A stretch of 64,000 bases of DNA from positions 288,501 to 352,500 of the forward strand of contig CAJNDS010000780.1 of NCBI GenBank assembly GCA_905221605.1, given 5' to 3'. The notes under the pieces are model-generated. The model was not told where the DNA came from, ran no database searches, and saw nothing but the letters and a program-made list of their open reading frames with translations. The stretch's first letter is position 1; each line of letters starts with the position of its first letter. The stretch is from Symbiodinium natans. Lineage: Eukaryota; Sar; Dinophyceae; Suessiales; Symbiodiniaceae. This document shows, piece after piece, positions 31,301 to 41,209 of the stretch. Both the position numbers and the translations under genes were made by a program.

Positions 31301-31654
31301 GCGAGCTGGGGGAGGGGACGTGATAGGTGACAACTGGAGGCTCCCTTCAACGCCTACCAGCCCTGATCCCACTGCAACGCCAACCAAGGTTCGCAGAATC
31401 AGAGATGAGCCTGACACTGCCTGCTCTTGGCGTGCTGCCTGCACACCTAAATCAGCCGCCTCCATGAAGTCTGGAAGTTCCAAGGACCCGTCGTTTGGGA
31501 TAACTCAAGCGGGGTCTTGCAAAAAAGGACTTAGCTGGCGACCAGCTGCCACTCCCGACAAAACTGCCCCTACCCCTAGGAGTAGGTCTGCCGCTCGGGT
31601 CCCTGGCCCAGGATGGCCAGACGCCGGAAGCAAAGGGTAAGGGTCATAACAGCA

Positions 31655-32106
31655 CTGAGGCCTTTGCGTGGAAATGTCCCATGTGCAAGCAGGTCATCAC
31701 TGGGTACTCCGCTGCTAACCGTGATGGAAAGAAGCGCTCTCACTGTGCTTCTCGCCGCCCAGACGTTGCTTGGAGCGCCTACTTGACAAGGCCCTTCATT
31801 GCTGTTGCATAGGTTAAAAGCCCACCCTAAGGTTACCATGAAAAAATGGCGTGCCCTTATGCTTAGCAAGCGGCTCAAGGCCGAAAAATAGGGAGACAAC
31901 GTAGCTAAGGCCTGCAAACAAAGGAGCGTTGACCACCGCAAAAAGAAATTTCCTACGCGTCGCATCGTTGAGATTCCTGTGGTCACAGAAAAGGCGACCC
32001 ATTTTCGCAGCACCTCTCAGTACTGGTGTGTTGCCTGCCTCACTAAGCTAGGAGGTTACGTGGGAGCCGTGCGCGCCTTGAAGGCCTTTCGTGCGCAGCA
32101 TGCAAA
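31655..32106 (+). pseudogene. A1 zinc finger region, decayed
   Basis: WKCPMCKQVITGYSAANRDG then KKRSHCASRR is the first C2H2 finger; its last His is Arg here (His in A2). The second finger is largely deleted; its tail AHPKVTMKKW remains at 31818. A stop at 31888 interrupts the basic region. The third finger begins YWCVACLTKLGGY. Nucleic-acid binding is the expected role. Confidence 0.65.
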
Positions 32107-32109
32107 CGG

Positions 32110-33010
32110 TTGCCGCAACCGCGCACAGGGATCCGTCGAGCCTGGAAAGCCTTGAAAGCTGATGCCTCGGGCCAGCCTATCTACCCGCAGTTGAGTGCCT
32201 GGGTGCGCAATCTCTTGGAAGATGGCGATGTTGAGCGGCAACCAGGGCCATCTGCTGGCTTAAACGGCAAGGAGCATGTGACTCTTGACATTGGTTGCGT
32301 TAACGCTGCTGGCGCTAAGGGGACTTGGTCGGCACTGCGGCTTGCACACAGGACAGGTCTCGATGTCCTTCTGTTGCAGGAGCTGGGATTCAAGACCGAA
32401 GATGTCAAGCCCTTTGAGACTTCTTCCTCCTTGGATATGAATCTCATGGCAGAGGTTATCAGGGAGTCGGCATTCTTGTCAAAAAGCATCTGCGTGCTAC
32501 CCCCCATGAAACTTGGCACCGCCGTGATGCGCAGGCTATTGCAGTGTCAGTTGAGGGAAGCTTCCTGTTTTCTTTCTATGACTCCAATTCGGGGCCGGGG
32601 GGTGTTGAAATCCAGCAGCTGCTTTTGGAGTGCCTTAGCAACAAAGCAAATGGCACCTCGTGGTTGCTTGCAGGTGATCACAAGAGCACTCCTGAGGAGT
32701 CCCGTGGCAGAGTGGCTCTCCGATGAGGGCTGTGCCTTGCTTGCCTTAAAAGACGAAGAGGGTGAACTTAGGGCTACACGTTACAATGGAAACAGGGCTA
32801 TTGACTATGGTTTTAGTAATCGCCCGGATCTTTGCTCCCTGGCTGGCGAAGTCCCTGAAGTCATTGCCGATCACCTGTTTCTTAAATTTCGTGTTAATAC
32901 CCTTTACAAGGAAAAAGTGAGTCTCTCCATGTCTCTTGAGCGCATTCTTAATTCCGTGGTTGATGACTTGGCCTGCACTCAAAGTGCCACTGAAAGGTGT
33001 GATGATATAC
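32110..33010 (+). pseudogene. A1 2A-like motif and AP-type endonuclease
   Basis: YPQLSAWVRNLLEDGDVERQ followed by PGP matches the 2A consensus D-x-E-x-N-P-G-P except that Asn is Gln (32224-32250). The endonuclease follows: VLLLQEL (Glu), then in another frame SWLLAGDHKS, where A2 has GDHN, then NRAIDYGFSNRPDL and EVIADHLFLKF (catalytic Asp-His). This is the endonuclease/exonuclease/phosphatase fold that nicks target DNA in APE-type LINEs. Two frameshifts break it in the middle. Confidence 0.75.
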
Positions 33011-34146
33011 CTGATATGAAATCAGGCAAGGAGACCCGAGCTAAAGGGGGGGCGTGCCTGCTGCGTACCCCTGTTGCCAAGGGCACTAAGCTTAGGCCAT
33101 GGGCTACTTTTCGAGAGCGCAAGCTCCAAGAGTTGGTGCACAGGCTTGCAGAACTTGTGCGCCCCAGCAGCATGGTCCGGAAAGTATGCCTGTTTTCAAA
33201 ACTTATTGACTAAAGTTGAGGAATGCACTGCACCGCCACTGGGCCCGCTTGCCGTTAAGTATCAGTATGCGCAGTCCCTGCTTAAGCAGTTTCGCAAGGA
33301 TGCTGATAGGGAACGGGTTGAGCGCTGGCGGGCTAAGCTCCGTGAGTCTGAAAGAGCCTGTTTCAAATGGGTCCGGGGAGCAGGGTTCACACCTGCTGCC
33401 AACGTAAAAAGTGAGTCCGTGCCTCAGATGGGTACGTCCGAAAACGTCACTGAAGCTTTGAGTGTCCTGGCTGCACATTGGGAGTGCCCGTGGAACAGGG
33501 ATGTCTCTTGGCCTCAACACCTGCAGGATATGTTGAGATGTTCTCCATGCAATCCCCCCGGGACTTGGGGCATGCTTACTGCCCAAGATCTTGCGCGAGA
33601 AGCATCCAAGCAAAAAGGAAAGGCAGCTTCCATTGATGGATGGTCCGGGAGCGAGTTGTGCGATCTCCCTTTGTGCGTTTTCCAACGTGTGGCCATTCAT
33701 CTCTTTGAGTCGGCTGGTCTCGTGCCTCACATCTGGACTCAGGCCCCACAAGTTCATATACCAAAGGCATAGGCTATTGGTGGCGGTCACTCAGCTGAAA
33801 AGCTTCGCCCCATCACCATCTTGAGCTCCTGGTATAGACTGCTTGGCTCTGCTAGGATGAAGTCTAAGGACTGTCAAAGGTGGCTGGACTCCTGGTGGCC
33901 TAGCCAGGCTACCGGGGGCAAAAGAGGAGCAGGCGTCATGGACGCCCTTGCGTTGCTCGCTGATGCCGCCATGACTAATGAAGGATACATGATCAGCCTC
34001 GATTACAGTCTTGCGTTTGACCGCCTTCGCCTGGGGTTAGCGCGAGAACTCTTTCTGCAAGCAGGGCTCCCGCTAACGAGGTCCGATTCCTCCAATATGA
34101 CGGCCTTTGCCACCCTGTTGGCATCTCTGTTTCATCCAGCTTGTTG
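33010..34146 (+). pseudogene. A1 reverse transcriptase, N-terminal part
   Basis: Linker TPVAKGTKLRPWATFRERKL, then WVRGAGFTPAANVKSE, SIDGWSGSELCDLPLCVFQR, and the fingers/palm start HSAEKLRPITILSSWYRLLG. Motif A is SLDYSLAFDRL near 33998. About 60 bases present in A2 are missing after QAGLPLT. The copy ends at SSSLLQ, the position of motif B (SLPQGD in A2). No catalytic DD motif is left. Confidence 0.8.
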
Positions 34147-35690
34147 CAGCTGCAAAGAAAGGGGTTGGGTTTGGGAGGAGGAAGAGAAGGAGGCTGGGGA
34201 TGATGCTGATGTCCCAAGGCCTGAAACTAGAGAGCAGGGAACTGAACAGAGAGACAAAAATGTTGGTAAGGGTAAAGGAAAAGGTAAGGGTTCCCCAATC
34301 CCGAACCCGCCGCTGCACCGCATGCCAGTAACTCTGGAACGTGGGCTCAATGCCTATTCCAAAATGCTGACCCCGATAAGGGTAAAAAGGGTGGCCCTAA
34401 GGGTGATAATAAGCAAAAATCTAAAGGAGCTGCTAAGGGGAAGATTGGAGGCAAAGGAAAGGGCGATGGCAATGGCTCCCCGGGCCCTGCTGTCACTACT
34501 GTTTCTCTTTACAACCATGCCTATGGTGAAGGTGCCATCCAATCCGTTTCCGAAGCAAAAATTGCACTTGAAAAAGGTCTATCCCCAAAGGGTAGCGTAA
34601 TCTTGTGCACTGAGACTGCCTTCGAGGATCTCTTGCGGTTGGCAAAACTGCATCAGCTGAGCGATGCCAAGGTCGCTTTGTTGCTGCCCCAGTCCACTAA
34701 GGATGCGAAGGTTGAAGGATGCACTGAAATGCTGTTACCAACTTGGGAGCAGGGCAAGCCAGGTCTTAGAAAGTTCTGGGTGAAGCCTTTGTGCAAGGAA
34801 CTGCCAAGTCTGCCTCAGCAGAAGCTTGCGCAGTCAAGGGTGACAGTTGACGAGACCCCTCTTGTGGTCTTCCGTGCTACCATGGTGCAGGACCTGTGTT
34901 CAAAGCACAAATGGGAAGCCTTTAAGCGGAACCCGTCTGCGCAGGTTTTTGCCACTTTTGGTCAAAAAGTGACACACTCAACGTATGGGTGGAAAGAAGC
35001 TCATGTTACGGCCAGAAAAGGACCGGGGGATGTTATCCTCCAGGGTTTTGTGTGCGGGTTAAGCAGGCAAACCAGCGAAAAGTACTTGACCATCTTAGTG
35101 AAGAGGGGCTCTTCATTGAGTTTTTGGCCAGTGATACTAGACCTAAACCCGATGTGTACTGGATACCTCCTTTTGATGGTGAAGACCACAAAGCCTATCT
35201 CTCTCTCGAGTGTGTGCTGACGCCAAAAAAGAGAGCAAGACGGTCGCCCACCGACGGGGCGGGGGGGTCTTTCTTGGACTGCGGGTGCCCAAAGGTTCCT
35301 CATCTAAACCCCAAAAGCATGCGTGGTCCCTTACTGGAGCCCCGGTAAACTGGGATGCGCAAGACGTTTTGAAATGTCTTGCAGATGCGGGGATTGAGGA
35401 TGCCGAAATCCTGAAGCCTCCTGGCAAAAAGAAAGGATGGCTGTTCAAAGGCATAGCTAACGACGCCAGCGGAATAGGTGTTTTCGCCGTGCAGGCTGGA
35501 ACTCACACTATGTTCGTGACACGTGCGCAGCAAAAGGTTGAAAGGAAGGTCGACAAAGTTGTCCCAATAAAGGGTTCTGGAAAAGGGCTCAATGAACCTG
35601 TTGCCAAAAGGATCTTGTTGCCTGATACACCCAAAAGAAAAAGGGTAACAGCGACGAGTCTCAAGAGCGTGAAAGATCCCCTAGGAGAGA
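34147..35690 (+). pseudogene. A2 N-terminal and RNA-binding-like region
   Basis: Begins AAAKKGVGFGRRKRRR, equivalent to AAKLGKGFGKRKRGR in A3, then Lys/Gly-rich low complexity in shifting frames. From 34525 the frame is good: GAIQSVSEAKIALEKGLSPK, LLRLAKLHQLSDAKVALLLP, TVDETPLVVFRATMVQDLCS and STYGWKEAHVTARKGPGDVI. After shifts near 35045 and 35205, HAWSLTGAPVNWDAQDVLKC and LKPPGKKKGWLFKGIAND form the RRM-like unit. Confidence 0.7.
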
Positions 35691-36240
35691 CCTGGTCAAA
35701 TCCCCTCCTCCTAAACTGCCCTACCCAGACAAGTGTGACCTGCTGGAGTGTGGTGGCGGGGGTGACTGCGGTTACCTGTGCATTGCTGCGGCATTGGGAT
35801 TCGAAAGGGGTGAAAAATGGGAAGACATGCAGCCCATGTTGTCCACACGTGCAAAGACGATCAGAAACGATCTCTTCAAACATGTTTCCAGTGACAAGCA
35901 TGTTGACTCCTACAAGCCCTTCTTTGATCCTCATGCCATCGCCGGCACCGAGGAGCAGGAAGCCGGCCCTGTTCCCCAAACCTGGGATGAATGGAAGCAA
36001 GCCTTGCTTCGTCAAGGTCGTTGGATTGATGGCTTGAGCATACTTGCCGCTGCTAAGCGCTATGGCATTTGTATTCTTGTTGTCCCTTGCTCCAATGACC
36101 CGAAAGACCGCCCCATGCGTTTCGGGGAGTGGCTGTTGTCCTTCTGCGCAAGGATGGGCATTAGCAACTCCCTAAAGAATGGACCCGGGCCGAGGTTGCT
36201 GAGGTCAACCACTCCATGATCCGGGCGGGGGGTGTCAACG
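35691..36240 (+). pseudogene. A2 OTU-like cysteine protease domain
   Basis: KLPYPDKCDLLECGGGGDCG with the candidate nucleophile Cys at 35767, then IAAALGFERGEKWEDMQPML, RNDLFKHVSSDKH and GRWIDGLSILAAAKRYGICI. The region holding the catalytic His in A1 and A3 (GHY/EHY) is disturbed near 36135-36160. Same module order as A1 and A3. Whether it cleaves its own polyprotein or host ubiquitin cannot be told. Confidence 0.7.
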
Positions 36241-36539
36241 AGACTCACCTGAGTCTGGTGGCAGTTGGAGACCCTTGTGCACTCCCAGCACCACGAAAAC
36301 ACAGGGTGTTAAAAGCAAAGGGTGGAGCGAAAATGTTGCTTCTGTTAAATCCAACAAATCGTGTCCAAGCAGAGCCTGGAAGCCCGAGTGTACACCCAAG
36401 TCTACACCTCGAGCCCCACCCTGCAAAGGTTCTCCGACCGTGCCCTGCAGCAGGAGGAAGTGGCGTCCGGCGAGCACGCCGCCTGCTGCAACGCCAGTCA
36501 AGCCTGCTATGGCCAAGCCTGCAAGCAGCGCCAGCAACT

Positions 36540-37084
36540 TCAGGGTTGAGATCGAAAATAAAGGGATTGACGGATACGGCTGGGTGTGCCCTGCGTGTAG
36601 TCAGGTCCTACAGGGTTACTCAAAGGCTAACGTTGAAGGGCGGAAACGATCCCATTGTGCCTCCCGTCATCCTGAAGTGCCTTGGGAGAACTTTCTCACT
36701 CGTGGGTTTATAAAGGTTGCAGAAGCCCGCACTGATCTTGAAGAGAACCTTATCTGTTGGAAATGCCCTCTGTGTCCGGCTGCATTGCCCAAGCAAGATG
36801 TGCGACCGCGGCAACGCGCAGTGCAAGCCCACAGACTGCAGGCCCATCCTAAGGTTAAACCCAAAACTTGGATTGCCCTGATGTGCAGTGCTCGTTTTGA
36901 GGGTAAAAAGAAAAGTGAAAATGTTTCAGCTGCCGCCAAGCGCAGGGGAGGGGTGCATCGCAAAAAGAAGTTTAAAACACACACTATTGTTGAGGTCCCT
37001 GTTGTGCACGAAAAGTCCAAGCAGTTCCGCAGCACCTCGCAGTATTGGTGTGTCTCCTGCCTAACAAAGCTCGCTGGGTACGGG
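36540..37084 (+). pseudogene. A2 triple C2H2 zinc finger region
   Basis: Finger 1: WVCPACSQVLQGYSKANVEG then RKRSHCASRHPEV. Finger 2: WKCPLCPAALPKQDVRPRQR then AVQAHRLQAHPKV. A basic stretch (KRRGGVHRKKKFKTH) follows, then finger 3 starting YWCVSCLTKLAGY, cut off by the inversion at the G run 37082-37091. Cys pairs and His pairs of fingers 1 and 2 are intact. Confidence 0.8.
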
Positions 37085-37980
37085 GGGGGGGAAGCAGACA
37101 CATGGAAAAGCAGCACGAGGTGATCAGCAATCACTTCGTCAACTTCACCAATAATGCTGCAAGTGGCGGGATGGTTCGTTAATCCATAGTCAGTGGCACG
37201 ATTGCCATTACGCTGTAGGCTTCAAATCTCCATTCTCATCTCTTAAAGCAAGAAGCAGGCAACCCTCGTCAAGCATCCACTCAGCCATGGGATTGTCAGT
37301 AGGGACCATGTTGTGATCACCAGCAAGCAACCATGGCGAGCCACAAGCTCTGCGGCTGAGGCATTCAACGACTTGTTGCTGGATGTCGGCACCACCCATT
37401 CCAGTGTTGGAATCATAGAAGGAGATCAGCAGCACGCCTTCCACGGAAACAATGGCTTGCGCATCATTTTTGTGCCAGGAAAACAACTTTTGTGCACGAA
37501 AATGGTGTTTAACCAAGACTGCAACCCCTTGGTGACCCTTGTGCCTACTTTCGTATCCCAAAAGGCGGTAAACCCGGTAACCTTTCTTCTTGGCGGTGCT
37601 CTCGAAGGGCTAAGTTCCTGGATCAAGACTGCATCAAGGTCCCGGTTCTTAGCAAGCCTCAGGGCAGCCCACGTTCCCTTGGCACCTGCTGCGTTTACGC
37701 AAGCAACAGAAAGTCAAGAGGCAAATCCTTAGAACATGACGGTCCCGGGTTGGACTCGATGTCACCATCTTCCAAAAGATTCCGCACCCATTGACTCAGC
37801 TGCGGATAAAGTGGATCACCGTTCACATCTTTGTAATGCTTGAGGACAGCCCTGAGAGGGATCTTGGGCTGCGGGAGCTTCTTCGACTGGGCACGTGTTG
37901 CCGCAGAAGAATGGCCCCGTTGAGAATGCTTGTTGCCTTGCACGCCCCGTGTCTCTGCAGAAACCTGAGGAGTGCTCAAA
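37085..37980 (-). pseudogene. A2 inverted block: 2A-like motif and AP-type endonuclease
   Basis: Everything coding here is on the minus strand, while both flanks of the same element are on the plus strand. From right to left: linker KKLPQPKIPLRAVLKHYKDV, YPQLSQWVRNLLEDGDIESN plus PGP (2A motif at 37740-37766, consensus intact), CVNAAGAKGTW, VLIQEL, GHQGVAVLVKHHF, SFYDSNTGMGGADIQQQVVE, SPWLLAGDHNMVPTDNPMAE (Asp and Asn catalytic), a one-base frameshift at about 37220, RNGNRATDYGLTN and EVIADHLVLLFHV (Asp-His). It is a nearly complete endonuclease domain. Confidence 0.82.
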
Positions 37981-38464
37981 GGAACGTTGGCAAGTTGAAA
38001 TCAAGGATAAGTGGCAGCAAGTGTCGCAGCCTGTGGTCCCTGACAAGCTTGATCAGGGCACTGTTGATGAGCTCTGGCGTCACTTCTGTACGAACCTTGA
38101 GTGTGTCTTACCAAGTGTGCTTGGTATGAGACGCATGGGTGTGACCAAGAGGAGGGTGTGGATTGTGGATGAACAGCTTCAGTTGCTAGCCCGCGCTAAG
38201 GGCAAAAATAAGTTGCGCATGTTCAAAACTCCTGTGGCCAAGGGCACCGCGCTGCAGCCCTGGTCTTCCTTCAGGGAGCGGAAGTTGCGAAAGCTCGCTT
38301 ACCGCTTGTCGGAGCTCCGGAGGCTGGGGCAGCTTGGTCGCCGCCACATGCCCGAGTATTCGCACTTGTGGCGACTGGTGAGACGCTTTCCGGGTCTGCC
38401 TCAGGGTGCAACGGCAGAGTTGCATGACTATGCTTGTAAACTGCTTGAACGTTTTCGAAGTTGA
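37981..38464 (+). pseudogene. A2 connector between endonuclease and RT
   Basis: Returns to the plus strand: ERWQVEIKDKWQQVSQPVVP, RRVWIVDEQLQLLARAKGKN, FKTPVAKGTALQPWSSFRER, then LHDYACKLLERFR. The last parts align with A1 (TPVAKGTKLRPWATFRERKL). A1 lacks the first third. One-base frameshift at 38461 before the RT. Confidence 0.7.
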
Positions 38465-39484
38465 GGCAATGGCGTGAAAGACTGCACTCCTCTGAAAAGG
38501 CTTGCTTTCGTTGGGTCCGAGGCGCAGGCTTTGTTCCTGCTGCAAACGTCACCAGCAAAAGTGTTCCTGAACTAGGGGTGTCCCAGTCTGTGCCTGAAGC
38601 GCTCCATATCTTGGCTGAGCAGTGGAAGGTCCTGTGGCAGCGTGAGCTCCCTTGGAAGGCTCACTTGCGCGAGATACTTGACGTTTCCCCGGTGGTTCAG
38701 CCTTGGGAATGGAATCCCGTAACTGCTTCTGCAATCCTTGCGGAAGCTGTCAAGCTTAAAGGCAAATCCGGCTCTGTTGATGGGTGGTTGGGAGATGAGC
38801 TGTGTGATCTTCCACTTTGTGTTTTTGACCGGGCTGCTGTACTGTTTGCTGCCTACGAGAAGGCAGGACTTGTCCCTCAAATTTGGACGCAGGCTCGGCA
38901 AGCGCACATTCCAAAAGAAAATGCGGTTGACGGCATTCATGAAGCTGAGAAACTGAGGCCCATCACTGTCCTCAGTTCTTGGTATAGGCTGTTTGGGTCT
39001 GCCCGACTCAAAACTAAGGATGCGCAGCGATGGCTCGCGCAGTGGTGGCCTGAGGCTGCCTGCGGGGGCAAGTGAGGCTCCGGAATCATGGATGCACTGG
39101 GCTGCTTGGCTGAGGCCGCAGTAGGGGATGAAGGATATCTGCTGAGCCTGGACTACAGTTTGGCCTTCGACAGGCTAGACCCCCACCTGGCACGTCACCT
39201 TCTGTTGCAAGCTGGGCTTCCAGTTGGCACATGTAGTGTCATGTGTGCGGTCTGGGACAACCAAACTCGTTTCCTGCAGTATGACAACCAGTGCCTTCCC
39301 CATGGCATTATGGTAAGTACTTCTCTCCCTCAGGGTGATGCTGGGTCACTTGTCGCCATGGTTCTTTGCTTGGTTGGGCCCAGCCTTCAAATACAGGCCA
39401 AATTTCCAACCTCGTTGCTCAGAACATTTGTGGATGACAGGACTGTTGTTACTCGTACGGCTCGTGAATCATTCATGAGGTTGG
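38461..39484 (+). pseudogene. A2 reverse transcriptase fingers and palm
   Basis: Continuous frame except for one TGA at 39073. Contains SVDGWLGDELCDLPLCVFDR, EAEKLRPITVLSSWYRLFGS, motif A SLDYSLAFDRLD (39145), motif B TSLPQGDAGS (39328) and motif C RTFVDDRTV (FVDD at 39427-39438, the catalytic Asp pair). The order and spacing fit LINE-type RT. The frame breaks at ESFMRL, where foreign DNA begins. Confidence 0.88.
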
Positions 39485-41209
39485 GGGGACTTCTCAGCAG
39501 GGGTACTTCTCAGGAGGTCCCAAAAAGCCCAGCAGAGTTTGGCAGACATGTACATGATTCAGCACATTTTCGAAGAAAAAGAGTACAAAAGAAAAATGAA
39601 GCAGTTTTCAGAAGAATAGCAAATTACGCGGAAGATGTCCGAAGAAATGTGTACGATGTAGGCGATAGTGTTGAGCAACATATCCGCGAGAGAGTTTGAA
39701 TGGACCGCTGTCATTTGCAGGTTGGTAAACTGAGAGGGTTTCACTTTCAGGCAAGGCGTGGAGGTTGTGTAGTCCTTGCTAGAAGCCCCGTCCCAAACCC
39801 AGACCTCCCTGCTGGGCGATGTTGAGGGTTTAGGGTTCAGGGGTTCAAGGTACCCCGCAAGGTCTTAAAACTCCTGGAGCAAGCAGGCCCAGTACAAGGT
39901 GTAGGGGTGTTTAAAAAACCCCAGAAAGCCAAGAAAATATACGAATACCAGCCGGCCACCGAAAGTTAGCATTCCTGCTCAGGCTACGTGTTCGGCGCAT
40001 CTCCTTATACCTCCATTCCTGCCCGCCGCCCCCCCCCCCCAATGTATTCATAGGATTCAAAGAATTTCTTGCACATCCCTCGGAAAGCTTCGGAATCATG
40101 TGGGAGTGCTTCCAACATTCTGCCAAATACTGCGTGGTTTCTTCGAAATTCTTCGGTATCCTTGGGAAATATTCTTGTGTATGGAAGCTGCGCATACATA
40201 CTATCTTCCTCAAGTCTTCGACTTTCCTCGGAATTCTTCGAACTTCTTCGAGGTTCTTCGATGTTTTTCGAAATTCTTCTAAATTCTCCGGAATTCTTCG
40301 GAATTCTTCGGAATTCTTCGGAATTCTTCGAAATTCTTCGAAATTCTTCGAAATTCTTCGAAATTCTTCGGAATTCTTCGAAATTCTTCGGAATTCTTCG
40401 CTTAGGTTTGCGTTTTTGTGGCCCGTTTTTAGCTGGGTAGGGTTGGAATCATTCGGAATGAGTCTGTCTCTGTTATCATGTGGGATTGAAATCTTGGTTG
40501 GGCAAGGGCCTGGAGACAAAGCAAACCAGCCAGCCCGCCAAGCGCCACCAAGTCACCAAGCGCGGCATTTGAACCGAGTGCAACCCCTAGACTCCCAACC
40601 ACAATGTAAATTTTTCATGAGGGAAATTGGGAAATCTTGGTTTTGCACGGGCCTGAAGACAAAGAAGCTTTTTGATGTTTAATTCGCAGCGAGGGCAGTC
40701 CCAAGCCTAGCATAAAGTGGAGAGACAGGCTATGCGCCGAAAGTTACAAATACCAGCAAGCCACCAAGTACCACCACACCCCCTAGCCCCCCCCAACCAA
40801 AACCTATGATTTTCTCCCCACATACCCCCCTCGACCCGCGACATTTAGCAATCACGCTCTTTATGTTCAAGGCTGCTTATTCAGTGCCCCTCTTTAGACC
40901 TCATTCTTCCCCTCCACCAAGTTATTCATAAGATTCAAGAGAACTGAAGTAATTATCCAGAAGTTTTCTGAAAATTGTAGAAGATGTCGGAGAAATCTGA
41001 AGAATGAGGCAGAATGAAGAAGTTGTCGGAAAAATCTGAAGAATGAAACAGAATGAAGAAGTTTGGTGAAGATTTCAGAAGAAAACAGGAAGATTACAGC
41101 AGATTTCAGCACATATGAGCAGAATTTCGGATATTTAGGCAGAAAATTGCACATTGGTCCGCAGGTTTCAGCAGGCTGACAAGTACCCTTCTGAAAAACC
41201 CCCCTAATC
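39485..41209. mobile_element. Insertion in A2 RT with imperfect terminal inverted repeats
   Basis: Interrupts the RT after FMRL; coding resumes at EKSEALLIQEEW after 41210. The left border GGGGGGACTTCTCAGCAGGG and the right border, read on the other strand (GGGGGGTTTTTCAGAAGGG then TACTTGTCAG), are similar over about 30 bases. TTGG stands at both junctions (39481-39484, 41210-41213). No transposase is visible. The inside holds a GGAATTCTTC repeat and a GAAGAAT-rich tract. Probably a non-autonomous DNA element; the exact ends are uncertain by a few bases. Confidence 0.65.
40226..40402. repeat. Ten-base GGAATTCTTC tandem repeat
   Basis: About 17 units of GGAATTCTTC/GAAATTCTTC inside the insertion. 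It is open on both strands because the unit is short and codon-neutral; the minus frame reads Glu-Glu-Phe-Arg-Arg-Ile repeats. Not taken as coding. Confidence 0.9.

Larger units (their letters stand above)
29600..34146 (+). mobile_element. LINE family A, copy A1 (truncated at both ends)
   Basis: A head-to-tail copy of a non-LTR retrotransposon. In order it carries the N-terminal domain, OTU protease, zinc finger remnants, 2A-like motif, AP-type endonuclease and the first third of the reverse transcriptase. Open frames shift many times by one base, and stops interrupt the zinc finger region, so it is dead. It begins inside the N-terminal ORF and stops within RT motif B (SSSLLQ at 34128-34146), where copy A2 starts. 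Confidence 0.85.

Noticed and set aside
37100-37140. Plus-strand EVISNHFVNF resembling the endonuclease C-terminus
   Set aside because: The minus strand reads EVIADHLVLLF in a longer and better alignment; the plus version comes from the near-palindromic GTGATCAGCAATCAC.
39911-40519. Minus-strand 202-codon frame with Glu-Glu-Phe-Arg-Arg repeats
   Set aside because: Produced by the ten-base GGAATTCTTC repeat inside a non-coding insertion, which is open on both strands.
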